Origin: Nakamurella multipartita DSM 44233 | Lineage (GTDB): Bacteria > Actinomycetota > Actinomycetes > Mycobacteriales > Nakamurellaceae | Direction of reading: 5' to 3' | DNA length: 64,000 bases | Assembly: GCF_000024365.1 (NCBI RefSeq) | Contig: NC_013235.1 | Coordinates: 5,332,001-5,396,000, forward strand | Program-made: the position numbers and the translations under genes | Part shown: piece after piece, positions 54,806-63,592 of the stretch | How the letters are laid out: each line of letters starts with the position of its first letter | Numbering within the stretch: the stretch's first letter is position 1 | The notes under the pieces: model-generated | The model's database searches: none | Seen by the model: only the letters and a program-made list of their open reading frames with translations | What the model was told of the DNA's origin: nothing

Positions 54806-55990
54806 ATGCGCACCGTGACCGAACACGCCCGGGTGATCGCGGACCTGCTGGTCCCGACCCCCGTCGAAGCGACAACGTTGACCGAATCCCTGGGTCTGGT
54901 GCTGGGTGAGGACCTGCGCGCGCCGCTGGATCTGCCGCCCTTCGCGAACTCGGCGATGGACGGTTACGCCGTCCGGGCGGCCGACGTCGCGGCCCTGCCG
55001 GCCACCCTGCCGGTGAGCCAGGACATCCCCGCCGGCCGGACCGACGTCGGGCCGCTGACGCCGGGCACCGCCGCCCGGATCATGACCGGCGCACCCCTGC
55101 CCCCGGGGGCCGAGGTGATCGTGCCGGTCGAGCGCACAGACGGCGGCGCCGACCGGGTCCGCATCGACTCCGCCCCGGCACCGGGCATCCACATCCGCAC
55201 CATCGGCGAGGACGTACACCGCGGCGACGTCGTGCTGCCGGCCGGCACCGTCATCGGCGCCGCCCAGATCGGGGTGGCCGCCGCCCTCGGGTACGCCGAT
55301 CTGCCGGTTCGCCGGCCGCTGCGCGTGCTGGTGCTGTCCACCGGCACCGAGCTGGTCGCCCCCGGCCGGCCGCTGGCCCCGGGCCAGATCTACGAGTCGA
55401 ACGCGCCGATGCTGGCCGCCGCGTTCACCGCCATCGGCGCGTGGGCGACCATCGAGCACTTCGTGGTCGACGAGGTCGCGGCGCTGCGGGCCGGGCTGGA
55501 TCGAGCGGCCGCCGGCACCGACCTGATCGTCACCTCCGGCGGGGTCTCCGCCGGGGCCTATGAGGTGGTCAAGGACGCACTCACCGGGCAGGGCGTCGAG
55601 TTCGCCAAGGTGGCCATGCAGCCGGGCATGCCGCAGGGGGCCGGGCGGTACGGCGACATCCCGGTGGTGACGCTGCCCGGCAACCCGGTGAGCTCCTACG
55701 TCTCGTTCGAGGTCTTCCTGCGTCCGGCGGCCCGCGCCGCGATGGGCCACCCGGACATCACCCGGCCGACCGTCACCGCCCCGCTCTCGGCCCCGCTGGA
55801 CTCCCCCGCCGGCAAGCGCCAGTTCCGCCGCGGGCACCTGAACGCGGTCGAGGGCACGGTGGCCGCCTGGGGCGGTCCCGGCTCGCACCTGCTGGCCTGG
55901 CTGGCCGGGGCGGACTGCATGCTCGTCATTCCCGAGGACGTCACCCACCTGGACGCCGGCGACCCGGTCGAGGCCTGGTTGCTCGGGTAG
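54806..55990 (+). CDS. moeA: Molybdopterin molybdotransferase MoeA
   Basis: A 394-residue enzyme that inserts molybdate into adenylated molybdopterin, the last step of molybdenum cofactor synthesis. Family landmarks are PLDLPPFANSAMDGYAVRAAD, RIMTGAPLPPGAEVIVPVE, VLSTGTELVAPGRPLAPGQI, TSGGVSAGAYEVVKDAL and LPGNPVSSYVSFEVFLRP. Length is normal. The ATG at 54806 starts the conserved TVTEHARVIADLL region. Other cofactor genes are not adjacent, although a DUF6457 gene lies near 63.3 kb. Confidence 0.95.
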   Translation: MRTVTEHARVIADLLVPTPVEATTLTESLGLVLGEDLRAPLDLPPFANSAMDGYAVRAADVAALPATLPVSQDIPAGRTDVGPLTPGTAARIMTGAPLPPGAEVIVPVERTDGGADRVRIDSAPAPGIHIRTIGEDVHRGDVVLPAGTVIGAAQIGVAAALGYADLPVRRPLRVLVLSTGTELVAPGRPLAPGQIYESNAPMLAAAFTAIGAWATIEHFVVDEVAALRAGLDRAAAGTDLIVTSGGVSAGAYEVVKDALTGQGVEFAKVAMQPGMPQGAGRYGDIPVVTLPGNPVSSYVSFEVFLRPAARAAMGHPDITRPTVTAPLSAPLDSPAGKRQFRRGHLNAVEGTVAAWGGPGSHLLAWLAGADCMLVIPEDVTHLDAGDPVEAWLLG

Positions 55991-55992
55991 AC

Positions 55993-56009
55993 CCGGGGCC
56001 GGGCCCCGG
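55993..56009. terminator. Hairpin between convergent moeA and EEP genes
   Basis: CCGGGGC (55993-55999) pairs with GCCCCGG (56003-56009) around three bases, between the moeA stop (55990) and the convergent gene's stop (56010). No U tract. Confidence 0.5.
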
Positions 56010-57029
56010 TCAGCGGGCCGTCAGGCCGACCAGCACCAGCCGGTGGTCGCTGCCGCCGGCGGCCATCACCTGGTCGCTGACCGGGGTCAACCCCCGGGCC
56101 AGCACGTGATCGGGCCGGGTGATCGGGAAGGTCGCCGGCCAGGTGAAGCCGAAGCCGCCGCCGACGGTGGCCCGCGAATCGGCCAGCAGGTCGGTCAACG
56201 GGTTCAGGGCGGAGTCGGTGCTGGCGGTGTTCAGGTCGCCCAGCACGAGCACCCGGCCGGCCTGGTCGGCCCGGACCAGGGCGGCCAGCTCGGCGACCGC
56301 CTCGTCCCGCTGGGCCGTCTCGCCCGGCCGGACCGAGGGCAGATGAACGGTGTACACGGCGATGTCGCCGTCCGGGTGGTGCACCACCGTGCGGAACGCG
56401 CGGGCCCAGCTCAGGCCCAGTTCCAGCGGCTCCGGAGTGTCCATCGCCCACTGCGACCACAGGCCCACGGTGCTGACCCGGACGTGGTCGGCGTAGGCGG
56501 CGTCCAGGGTGTCCAGCGCCGACTCGGCCGGGCCGGTGATCTCCTGCACGGCGACCAGGCCGGCCCCGGTGCCCAGCAGCCCGCGCACGGTGGCCGCCGG
56601 GTCGTCGTTGGCGGCCCCGATGTTCTGGGTGGCGACCAGCAGATCGGCGCGCGCGGCCGCCCGGGCCGGCAGCAACTGCGGGACGAAGGTGACCGACCAG
56701 ACCAGCGCCGTGATGGTCACCGCGGCCGCCGCCCACCACGACCGGCGGATCGCGGCCAGGGCGGCCAGCAGCACGATCAGCACGGCGGTCCAGGGCAGGA
56801 AGCTGCTCCAGGCCGAGCCCACCCCGTTCAGCGACGGGATCCGCGGCGCGAACAGGATGCCCAGCGCGAGGATCACCGCGGCCGCGGCCACACCCAACCC
56901 CCGCCACGAGCGGCGGGGCCGGCCCGGCCCACCGCGGTCACCGCCGCCGGCCGACCCGCGGACAGCGGGAAGCCGGGCGGTAGCCGAAGATGGGGGCGAA
57001 GAGGAGGGCCCGGGTGAGGGCGTGGTCAT
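56010..57029 (-). CDS. Membrane-anchored endonuclease/exonuclease/phosphatase family protein
   Basis: A 339-residue protein: a disordered basic head, three hydrophobic segments at about residues 50-130 (LGVAAAAVILALGILFAP, then FLPWTAVLIVLLAALAAI), then an external EEP (DNase I-like) domain. Metal and catalytic landmarks include LVATQNIG, LVAVQEITGP (Glu), TVHLPSV (His), VLVLGDLNTAS (Asp, Asn) and GSDHRLVLV (terminal Asp-His). The layout is common in actinobacteria and the substrate is usually unknown (phosphodiester or phospholipid). ATG at 57029 is preferred; GTG at 57038 is possible. Confidence 0.85.
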   Translation of the reverse strand: MTTPSPGPSSSPPSSATARLPAVRGSAGGGDRGGPGRPRRSWRGLGVAAAAVILALGILFAPRIPSLNGVGSAWSSFLPWTAVLIVLLAALAAIRRSWWAAAAVTITALVWSVTFVPQLLPARAAARADLLVATQNIGAANDDPAATVRGLLGTGAGLVAVQEITGPAESALDTLDAAYADHVRVSTVGLWSQWAMDTPEPLELGLSWARAFRTVVHHPDGDIAVYTVHLPSVRPGETAQRDEAVAELAALVRADQAGRVLVLGDLNTASTDSALNPLTDLLADSRATVGGGFGFTWPATFPITRPDHVLARGLTPVSDQVMAAGGSDHRLVLVGLTAR

Positions 57030-57109
57030 CGAGCTCACGCCGTGAGGACGCACGGGCACCCCATCTGGTTGGTCCCACCACCGAGGGTGGATGAGCAGCG
57101 GAGGACTCG

Positions 57110-58246
57110 ATGAGCGGCGGGAGCAAGCCGGCAACGGCCGGCCAGTCGGAGAACGACGACGAGGGTCTGCCCACGTTCAGTTCCCGGGACTGGGTGGCCA
57201 CCGCGGCCGGACTGGCCCAGCGCCGGCCGGACGTGGCGATCGTCGGCGCGCCGATGGACATCAACACGACCTACCGGCCGGGAGCCCGGTTCGGTCCGAA
57301 GTACATGCGGTCCAACGCCTATGACCCCGGCACCTACCACCTGGACCTGGGTCTGGACATCTTCGAGTGGCTGGACGTGGTGGACGCCGGCAACGCCTAC
57401 TGCCCGCACGGCCAGTCGGCGCGGTCGCAACGCAACATCGAGGCCAAGGTCACCGACGTGCTGCGGGCCGACGCCTTCCCGATGATCATCGGCGGCGACC
57501 ACTCGATCACCTACCCGGCGGCCACCGCGGTCGCCCGCAAGTACGGCTGGGGCAAGGTCGGCCTGCTGCACTTCGACGCGCACGCCGACACCGCGGACAG
57601 CATCGAGGGGCACCTGCACTCGCACGGCACCCCGATGCGCCGGTTGATCGAGTCGGGCGCGATCCGCGGACGCAATTTCGTCCAGGTCGGGCTGCGCGGC
57701 TACTGGCCGCCGCCGGAGGTCTTCGACTGGATGCGCGAGCAGGAGATGACGTGGCACCTGATGCACGACGTGTGGGACCGGGGCATGCGGCCGGTCATCG
57801 CCGACGCCATCGCCCGGGCCGGCGACGGGTGCGACTGGCTCTACCTGTCGGTCGACATCGACGTGCTCGACCCGGGTTTCGCCCCCGGTACGGGAACTCC
57901 GGAGCCGGGCGGGATGAACCCGGCGGACCTGCTGCGGGCGGTCCGGCAGATCGCGCTGGAGACCCCGCTGGTCGCGATGGACGTGGTCGAGGTCTCGCCG
58001 CCGTACGACCACGCCGACAACACCGTCAACAACGCGCACCGGGTCATCCTGGAGGCGCTGGGCGCGCTGGCCACCAAGAAGCGGGAGCGGGCCGGCGGCG
58101 CGGTGACCCGGCCGGGCAGCCGCCCCGATCCCGCCCGGCTGCGCTATCCGGTCGAGCCCACCGAGTGGTCGCGCCCCGGTGACGGGACGAACACCTATAC
58201 CGACGCGGACGCCCACCTGCAGGGCGAGCACGACGACCACACCTGA
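57110..58246 (+). CDS. Agmatinase/arginase family ureohydrolase
   Basis: A 378-residue binuclear manganese hydrolase that releases urea from a guanidino compound. Ligands are visible as GGDHS (His131), DAHAD (Asp156, His158, Asp160) and SVDIDVLDP (Asp249, Asp251); GPKYMRSNAYDP lines the N-terminal part. The C-terminal 40 residues (RPGSRPDPARLRYPVEPTEW) extend beyond ordinary agmatinases (about 310-350). Substrate could be agmatine, guanidinobutyrate, guanidine or another acid; sequence alone does not decide. The ATG at 57110 is the first in frame after the divergent EEP gene. Confidence 0.88.
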   Translation: MSGGSKPATAGQSENDDEGLPTFSSRDWVATAAGLAQRRPDVAIVGAPMDINTTYRPGARFGPKYMRSNAYDPGTYHLDLGLDIFEWLDVVDAGNAYCPHGQSARSQRNIEAKVTDVLRADAFPMIIGGDHSITYPAATAVARKYGWGKVGLLHFDAHADTADSIEGHLHSHGTPMRRLIESGAIRGRNFVQVGLRGYWPPPEVFDWMREQEMTWHLMHDVWDRGMRPVIADAIARAGDGCDWLYLSVDIDVLDPGFAPGTGTPEPGGMNPADLLRAVRQIALETPLVAMDVVEVSPPYDHADNTVNNAHRVILEALGALATKKRERAGGAVTRPGSRPDPARLRYPVEPTEWSRPGDGTNTYTDADAHLQGEHDDHT

Positions 58247-58260
58247 CACCTGAGAACCAC

Positions 58261-58306
58261 GGCCGACCGGCCACCGGCGCGGCGTGCGCACGGTGGCCGG
58301 CCGGCC
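58261..58306. terminator. Hairpin between convergent ureohydrolase and small secreted protein genes
   Basis: CCGGCCACCG (58267-58276) pairs with CGGTGGCCGG (58291-58300). After one mismatch, GGCCG (58261-58265) pairs with CGGCC (58302-58306). The loop is 14 bases. Confidence 0.6.
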
Positions 58307-58313
58307 CGGAGCG

Positions 58314-58742
58314 TCAGCAGGCGTAGCCGAAGTAGCCCTGGGACTCCCACGGGTAGATGCTCAGCCGGAAGCCCGAGCACCACCCGCGATTGGCGTACTG
58401 CTGGGCGAACCACTTGTGCCCGTAGGCCAAGGCGTAGTAGCCGGCCCGCAGCTGCCACGGCACGCCGCCGGGCAGGCCGGGCACCCGGCCGGCGGCCAGA
58501 TCCCGGGTCTCGGCCTTGGACAGGTAGACGGTGCAGCGGCCGCCCCCGCAGCTGGCCGTCATCGTCGCCATCGGCGCGGCGGCCATCTTGGCCGTCCGTG
58601 CCCCGGCGGTGGCTGCCGCGCTCGCGCTGGCCGCGGTGGTCGACGCGGCCAGCAGGCCGCCGATCAGCGCCACCAGCACCGCCAGCCGGGCCAGCCAGCC
58701 GGCCCGGCTCCTGGTCTGGACCTCGGACTCGGTCGTGATCAT
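58314..58742 (-). CDS. Small secreted protein, 142 residues, four cysteines
   Basis: A Sec signal peptide (basic start, hydrophobic LARLAVLVALIGGLLAAS, likely cleavage after ASASA) precedes a mature domain of about 95 residues with Cys in SCGGGRC, WCSGF and the very end GYAC, suggesting two disulfides. AWFAQQYANRG-like and YALAYGHKWF segments are aromatic-rich. I do not recognise the family. The ribosome site AAAGGAG, spaced eight bases from ATG 58742, supports expression. The product is presumably extracellular. Confidence 0.72.
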   Translation of the reverse strand: MITTESEVQTRSRAGWLARLAVLVALIGGLLAASTTAASASAAATAGARTAKMAAAPMATMTASCGGGRCTVYLSKAETRDLAAGRVPGLPGGVPWQLRAGYYALAYGHKWFAQQYANRGWCSGFRLSIYPWESQGYFGYAC

Positions 58743-58977
58743 CGACGATCTCCTTTCCGATCCCCCCGGGGATCGTGAGCCAGGACCGGGCCCCGACGGC
58801 CCGATCCGCGGGGCGGCGATGGCCCCCACCTCCAGGTGACCTGCCTCCCCCCGGGATGCCCCCGCGATCGACCCGACCACCGCCGCCGTGGCCTCACCCT
58901 GACCCTCGCCGGCGGTCGCGGTCACGTCCCCTGAGTTCGGGACACCCGTTTTGTCGCGCAACGGCGAGAATGACCCG

Positions 58978-61332
58978 GTGGGCATGGTGGGGGGCACCGT
59001 TGCGCGCCTGCGGGCGCGGCCGGCCCGGGGGCCGGCCGAGCAACCCTGGGCGACCTGGTTCGAGCGCGCGCTGGGCCTGGTCTACGCGATCGTCGTGGTC
59101 AACGACGTGCTGATCTCGACCGACTACATCCGGGGCACGGTGGCTGCGACCGCGCCGGCCGGGGCCGTGGCGGTGATCGTCGGGGCGGCGGTGCTGCTGG
59201 GGTCCGGGGCGGTCATCGCCGCCGGGGACCGGCCGCCCTGGCTGGCCTACCTGACCGTCACCGTCCTGCTGATCACCCAGTTCGTCGTGCTGGCCAGCGT
59301 CCTCGACCCGTCCCGGATGCCGGCCGTCTGGTGGGCCTGGCAGCTGATGGTGCCGGCCTTCGTGCTGGTCGTCGGGGTGCTGCCGACCGCACGGGCGGTG
59401 GTCGTGGTCGTCGCCGCGGTCGCCGGGTACGTGTTCATCCGGGTCCTACCGGCGTCCGGCGCCGCCGCGGGCTGGGTCACCGCGGTCTCGGAGGTGACCC
59501 TGGCGCTGGTCTTCGTGGCCGTGGGCGTGGTGTTCGTGCCGGCCTGGCGGCAGACCGCGGTGATCGCCGACGGGTCCGCCCGCGCCCGCCAGTCCGAGTT
59601 CGCCCGGACCGAGGCGGCCCGGGCGGCGGACCGGCAGGACCGCGCGGCCTCCCGGCTGCTGCACGACGAGGTGATCCACGCCCTGCGGGCCGTTGCGCTG
59701 CCGGCCGGGGCGATCGAGGCGTCCCGGGTCCGGGCGATGGCCACCGGGGCGGCCGATCTGCTGCGCGCGGCGGTCGCCGGCCCGCCCGCCCCGCGTGATC
59801 TGCGCCAGGAACTGCAGGACCTGACCGATCGATCGGGCCTGCCCGTCAGGCTGCGGCTGGCCGGCGCGGGCCGACTGCCGGACCGGGTGGTCGAGGCGCT
59901 GAGCGGGGCGACCGGTGAGGCGCTGCGCAACAGCGAACGGCACGCCGGGTGCGACGCGGTGCTCGTCGAGGCCACCCTGGACAGCGACGGCGCCGCCATC
60001 CAGATCGTCGACGACGGTCGCGGTTTCGACCCCACGACGGTGCTCGACGGCCCGCTGGGCCTGCGCCAGTCGATCCTGGCCCGGGTGAGAGAGGTCGGCG
60101 GGTCGGCCACGGTCACCTCGACCACGGGCGGGGGCACCACCGTCGAGCTCGCCTGGCGGATCCCCGAGTCCGGGTGCATCGCCTCCCGGCGGCTCGCCGA
60201 CCTCGCCGGCACCCGGAACCGGATCGTGCTCGGAGCCACCATGCCGATCCTGTTCTTCGTGGTGATCCAGGCCGTGCTGCACCACCACCTGCTCTCCGAC
60301 CCCCGGTTCGCGCTGCTCGCGGTCGGCGTCGTCACGGTGCTCACGGTGGCCGCGGCCGGATGGGTCACCCGGCACCCGATGGCCGGGTGGCACTCGGTCG
60401 TCCTCATCGCCGCGGCGGTGCTCGCCGCGTTCGTCGGCGGTCGGGGGCTGGTGCCGGGCGGCAACATCTCGGTGGCCTATTTCGCCGCCGGCGTGGGGGC
60501 CCCGGCCATGGCCCTGATCGCCATGTTCCGACCGCCCTGGGAGTCGCTGGTCGGCGCGATCGGCGCGACCGCCATGGCCGCGGTCGTGCTGCTGGACCTG
60601 GCCCCCGACGGCAGCCTGATCGTGCCCGGGCTGCCGGCCATCGCGGCCAACGTGCTCGGGGTGGTCTGCCTGCTCGGCGGCCGGTTGACCATCGACCGGA
60701 TGGCCCGGTCGATCCGGCGGGACGAGGAGCTGGCGCGTCATGCGCGGGCGGCCGGTGAGCAGTTCCGGGTGGCCCGGGAGGTGCTCACCGCTCGCCTGGG
60801 TCGGGTCCGCGGGTGGGTGCTGCCGTTCCTGAGTGCGGTCGGTGACGGCCGGCTCGACCTGGACTCGGCCGAGGTGCGACGCGAGGCCGGCACGCTCGAG
60901 GCGGCGGTGCGCGACGACATCCGGCTGGGGTCGCAGATCGACGACCGGGCGCGTGAGCTGATCGCCCGGGCCCGGCGGGCGGGTCGCACCGTGGAGATCA
61001 TCGCCGACTCGGGCGGCCCGTCGGCGCTGCCGCCCGGGCTGGCTGCCCGGTTGCTCACCGCGGCGTTGGCCGGGCCGGACCAGCCGCTGCGCACCGTGCT
61101 CACGGTGACCGGCGCCCGGTCCCGGACGGTCAGCCTGATGGTCACCCCGGCACCACTCGACCCGTCGCTGACCGCCGTGGCCGCGGACCTGGACGCGACG
61201 GTCCTGCACGGTCCGGACTTCCTGCTCATCCGGGTCGACCCGGCCCGCGTCACCCCGGCGGCCACCCCCGGGCTGTCACCTGACCCGGGGACTTCCGTCC
61301 CGGCCGGCGCCGGAATTGGCTGGGTGGCATGA
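58978..61332 (+). CDS. Sensor histidine kinase with two membrane modules
   Basis: A 784-residue protein. About six helices (residues 25-195) lead into a NarL/DesK-type kinase: phosphoacceptor His229 in SRLLHDEVIHALR, N-box Asn318 in GEALRNSERHA, VDDGRGFDP (Asp345, Asp346), GLRQS and GGGTTVEL. After residue 405 a second block of about six helices and a further 190-residue cytoplasmic part follow (GEQFRVAREVLTARLGRVRGW), which may be a degenerate second dimer/ATPase-like unit. GTG 58978 or ATG 58984 are the best starts. The stop overlaps the response regulator start. Confidence 0.78.
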   Translation: MGMVGGTVARLRARPARGPAEQPWATWFERALGLVYAIVVVNDVLISTDYIRGTVAATAPAGAVAVIVGAAVLLGSGAVIAAGDRPPWLAYLTVTVLLITQFVVLASVLDPSRMPAVWWAWQLMVPAFVLVVGVLPTARAVVVVVAAVAGYVFIRVLPASGAAAGWVTAVSEVTLALVFVAVGVVFVPAWRQTAVIADGSARARQSEFARTEAARAADRQDRAASRLLHDEVIHALRAVALPAGAIEASRVRAMATGAADLLRAAVAGPPAPRDLRQELQDLTDRSGLPVRLRLAGAGRLPDRVVEALSGATGEALRNSERHAGCDAVLVEATLDSDGAAIQIVDDGRGFDPTTVLDGPLGLRQSILARVREVGGSATVTSTTGGGTTVELAWRIPESGCIASRRLADLAGTRNRIVLGATMPILFFVVIQAVLHHHLLSDPRFALLAVGVVTVLTVAAAGWVTRHPMAGWHSVVLIAAAVLAAFVGGRGLVPGGNISVAYFAAGVGAPAMALIAMFRPPWESLVGAIGATAMAAVVLLDLAPDGSLIVPGLPAIAANVLGVVCLLGGRLTIDRMARSIRRDEELARHARAAGEQFRVAREVLTARLGRVRGWVLPFLSAVGDGRLDLDSAEVRREAGTLEAAVRDDIRLGSQIDDRARELIARARRAGRTVEIIADSGGPSALPPGLAARLLTAALAGPDQPLRTVLTVTGARSRTVSLMVTPAPLDPSLTAVAADLDATVLHGPDFLLIRVDPARVTPAATPGLSPDPGTSVPAGAGIGWVA

Positions 61333-61967
61333 CCGGACCCGAGGACGCGCCGCTGCGGCTGGCCGCGGTCGACGATCACCCGTTCGTGCTCAACGGCATC
61401 CTGTGGACGGTGCGCGAGTACGCCCCCTGGGTGCAGGTGATCGGCACCGCGGCGTCGGTTGCCGAGTTGCTGGCCGGCGGGGGCGGCACCGCCGACGTCG
61501 TGTTGCTGGACCTGGATCTCGGGGTCCCGGCCGACGAGGCCGACCCGACCGGCAACGTCCGGGCCGTCCGGGCGGCCGGGCCGCAGGTGCTGATCCTGAC
61601 CGCGGAGGAACGTCCGATCCCGGTCCGTCGGGCCATCGCCGCCGGTGCGGTCGGTCTGGTGCTCAAGTCCGACCCGGCGCACCTGCTGATCGACGCTCTG
61701 CGGACCGCTCGAACCGGGGAGCTGGCCGTGTCCAGCCGCCTGGCCCATGCCCTGCTCACCGACGAGAACCTGGTCGGCCACCTGGCTCCACGCCAGATCC
61801 AGGTGTTCGAGCTGCTGGCCCAGGGCGTGGGCCGGGGGGACATCGGCCGGCTGATGGATCCGCCCGCCGCCACCTCCACCGTGGACACCTATCTCAAGGG
61901 GCCGCGCGGACCTACCGCACGCTCGGCCGGGAGACGTTCAACGCCTACGAGACGCTGCAGCACGTGA
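61329..61967 (+). CDS. LuxR/NarL-type response regulator, frameshifted near its C-terminus
   Basis: A receiver domain with acidic pocket Asp15-Asp16, likely phosphoacceptor Asp61 (VVLLDLDLG), Thr91 and Lys113. An output region with LAPRQIQVFELLAQGVGRGD and TSTVDTYLK follows. At the GGGG run 61898-61901 the frame then reads GPRGPTARSAG, unlike any LuxR-type helix, while another frame continues sensibly (next entry). As read, the protein is 212 residues with a nonsense tail. It overlaps the kinase gene by four bases (ATGA), a clear two-component pair. Confidence 0.75.
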   Translation: MTGPEDAPLRLAAVDDHPFVLNGILWTVREYAPWVQVIGTAASVAELLAGGGGTADVVLLDLDLGVPADEADPTGNVRAVRAAGPQVLILTAEERPIPVRRAIAAGAVGLVLKSDPAHLLIDALRTARTGELAVSSRLAHALLTDENLVGHLAPRQIQVFELLAQGVGRGDIGRLMDPPAATSTVDTYLKGPRGPTARSAGRRSTPTRRCST

Positions 61968-62020
61968 TCCGCGACGGGCACGTCGACCCGCCCGGCCGGC
62001 CGCCGGCCGGGCCGCTGTGA
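61901..62020 (+). pseudogene. Displaced C-terminus of the response regulator
   Basis: Starting at 61901, the frame two bases ahead reads AARTYRTLGRETFNAYETLQ and continues to a TGA at 62018-62020 (39 residues). This is a natural continuation of the output domain after TYLK. Adding one base to the G run at 61898-61901 would restore a 230-residue protein. The break is a real one-base deletion, a sequencing error in a homopolymer, or a frameshifting site. Confidence 0.65.
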
Positions 62021-62119
62021 AAGATCTGGGCAACGCCTGGGAAAGGGGGGAACTGATCGGCGACGCGGCCAGTTGATCATGCGAAAAGTCGCCGCGCGCC
62101 CGGAACGAGGAGACCCCCG

Positions 62120-63133
62120 TTGCTCGAGCTCAGTGTCCTGTGGTGGACCGTCACCATCGTGCTGATCGTCGGCCTGCTGGCCTTCGATCTGATCTTCGCG
62201 GCGGCCCGGCCGCATGCCGTCGGATTCAAGGAGGCGGTCGGCTGGTCGGTCTTCTACATCCTGATCGCCGTCGCCTTCGGCCTGGCCTTCATGTGGTACG
62301 CCGGGGCGGATTTCGGGGCGCAGTACTTCGCCGGCTACATCGTCGAGAAGAGCCTGTCGGTCGACAACCTGTTCGTCTTCGTGATCATCATGACCACCTT
62401 CGCGGTGCCCGAGGCGCACCAGCACAAGGTGCTGACCTTCGGCATCATCATCGCGCTGATCCTGCGGGCCATCTTCATCGTGGTCGGCGCCGCCCTGCTG
62501 GACCTGTTCGCGGTCATGTTCCTGCTCTTCGGGCTGCTGTTGATCTTCACCGCGATCCAGCTGTTCCGGCACCGCGACCAGGACCCGGACGTGCAGGAGA
62601 ACGGTCTGGTCAAGCTGACCCGCAAGGTCATCCCGGTGACCACCGAGTACGACGGCGGGCGGCTGTTCACCCGGATCGACGGCAAGAAGCTGGCCACGCC
62701 GCTGTTCATCGTGCTGATCGCGATCGGCAGCACGGACCTGCTGTTCGCCTTGGACTCGATCCCGGCGGTGTTCGGGGTGACCGCTGAGCCCTACATCGTT
62801 TTCGTCGCCAACGCCTTCGCCCTGCTCGGCCTGCGGGCACTGTTCTTCCTGGTCAAGGGCCTGCTGGACCGGCTGGTCTACCTGTCCACCGGCCTGGCGA
62901 TCATCCTGGCGTTCATCGGGGTCAAGCTGGTGCTGCACTGGGCGCACGGCATCTGGCCGGGGGTGCCCACGGTCTCGACCAACGCCTCGCTGGTGGTCAT
63001 CGTCGTCGTGCTGGCCATCACCACCGTAGCCAGCCTGATCAAGACCAAGAACGACCCCTCGGCCAAGGCCCACCCCGGCTCGCTGCGGGCCAACCCGCAC
63101 TCCGACGAGCACTCCTCCCCCCGCCCGAGCTGA
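62120..63133 (+). CDS. TerC family integral membrane protein
   Basis: A 337-residue TerC/Alx-type membrane protein with about nine helices, implicated in tellurite resistance or manganese export to the cell surface. Conserved segments with membrane acidic residues are AFDLIFAAARPH, EKSLSVDNLFVFVIIM and STDLLFALDSIPAVFGV, where the Asp/Glu residues lie in helices. The start is TTG at 62120 behind GAGGAG; no ATG is suitably placed. The 99-base leader has some hairpin potential but no convincing manganese riboswitch. Confidence 0.92.
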   Translation: MLELSVLWWTVTIVLIVGLLAFDLIFAAARPHAVGFKEAVGWSVFYILIAVAFGLAFMWYAGADFGAQYFAGYIVEKSLSVDNLFVFVIIMTTFAVPEAHQHKVLTFGIIIALILRAIFIVVGAALLDLFAVMFLLFGLLLIFTAIQLFRHRDQDPDVQENGLVKLTRKVIPVTTEYDGGRLFTRIDGKKLATPLFIVLIAIGSTDLLFALDSIPAVFGVTAEPYIVFVANAFALLGLRALFFLVKGLLDRLVYLSTGLAIILAFIGVKLVLHWAHGIWPGVPTVSTNASLVVIVVVLAITTVASLIKTKNDPSAKAHPGSLRANPHSDEHSSPRPS

Positions 63134-63178
63134 CCCCGCCCGGACCGCCCCCGAGCCCACCCCCGAGCCCCCCAAGCC

Positions 63179-63245
63179 GCTGTTGATCATGGGAAGGGTG
63201 CCGCTGTCCGGCCGCGAAAACGGCACTCCTCCCATGATCAACAGC
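63179..63245. terminator. Long inverted repeat of the TTGATCATGGG family (copy 2)
   Basis: GCTGTTGATCATGGGA (63179-63194) pairs perfectly with 63230-63245. After one mismatch, eight more pairs (63196-63203 with 63221-63228, one G-T) continue the stem. The loop is 17 bases. The first 15 bases are identical to 43241-43255. It lies 45 bases after the terC stop. Confidence 0.65.
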
Positions 63246-63339
63246 AGGTGGGGGGCCGGGCCAGGGGTGGGGGCCGGGCTAGGGGTGGTCAGGGAGGACC
63301 CTGATCCGGGCGTCCGGGCCGGGCCGCTACGTTCGAGGG

Positions 63340-63588
63340 ATGAGCACTTTGGATGATTGGATCGGCCAGGCCTGCGCGGCGTTGGACCTGCCCGCGGACT
63401 TGATCCCGACCGACCGCCGGGACGCGCTGCTGGACCTGACCCGGGACGTCGCGCACGGGGTGGCCCGCATCGCCGGCCCGCTGACCTGCTACCTCGTCGG
63501 CGTCGCCGTCGGCCGCGGCGCCGACCCGGAACAGGCGCTGGCCACCCTCACCGCCCTGACCGGCACCGTCGAGCAGACCAAGGAGTAA
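63340..63588 (+). CDS. DUF6457 domain protein
   Basis: An 82-residue protein matching the small DUF6457 family: STLDDWIGQACAALDLPADL, then LLDLTRDVAHGVARIAGPLT and CYLVGVAVGRG. In actinobacteria such proteins are often encoded beside, or fused to, molybdenum cofactor genes such as mobA, but here moeA is 7.4 kb away. The ATG is at 63340; the stop precedes the next gene by four bases, so the two form an operon. Confidence 0.82.
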   Translation: MSTLDDWIGQACAALDLPADLIPTDRRDALLDLTRDVAHGVARIAGPLTCYLVGVAVGRGADPEQALATLTALTGTVEQTKE

Positions 63589-63592
63589 CGCC

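Noticed and set aside
62061..62090. Third copy of the TTGATCATG hairpin family
   Set aside because: Only GTTGATCATG is shared; the matching right arm is absent, so it does not form the family stem.
62021..62119. Possible yybP-ykoY manganese riboswitch upstream of terC
   Set aside because: GGAAAGGGGGG and short pairings (GGCGAC/GTCGCC) are present, but the conserved loop sequences I know for the motif are missing and the leader is short. A covariance-model search would settle it.
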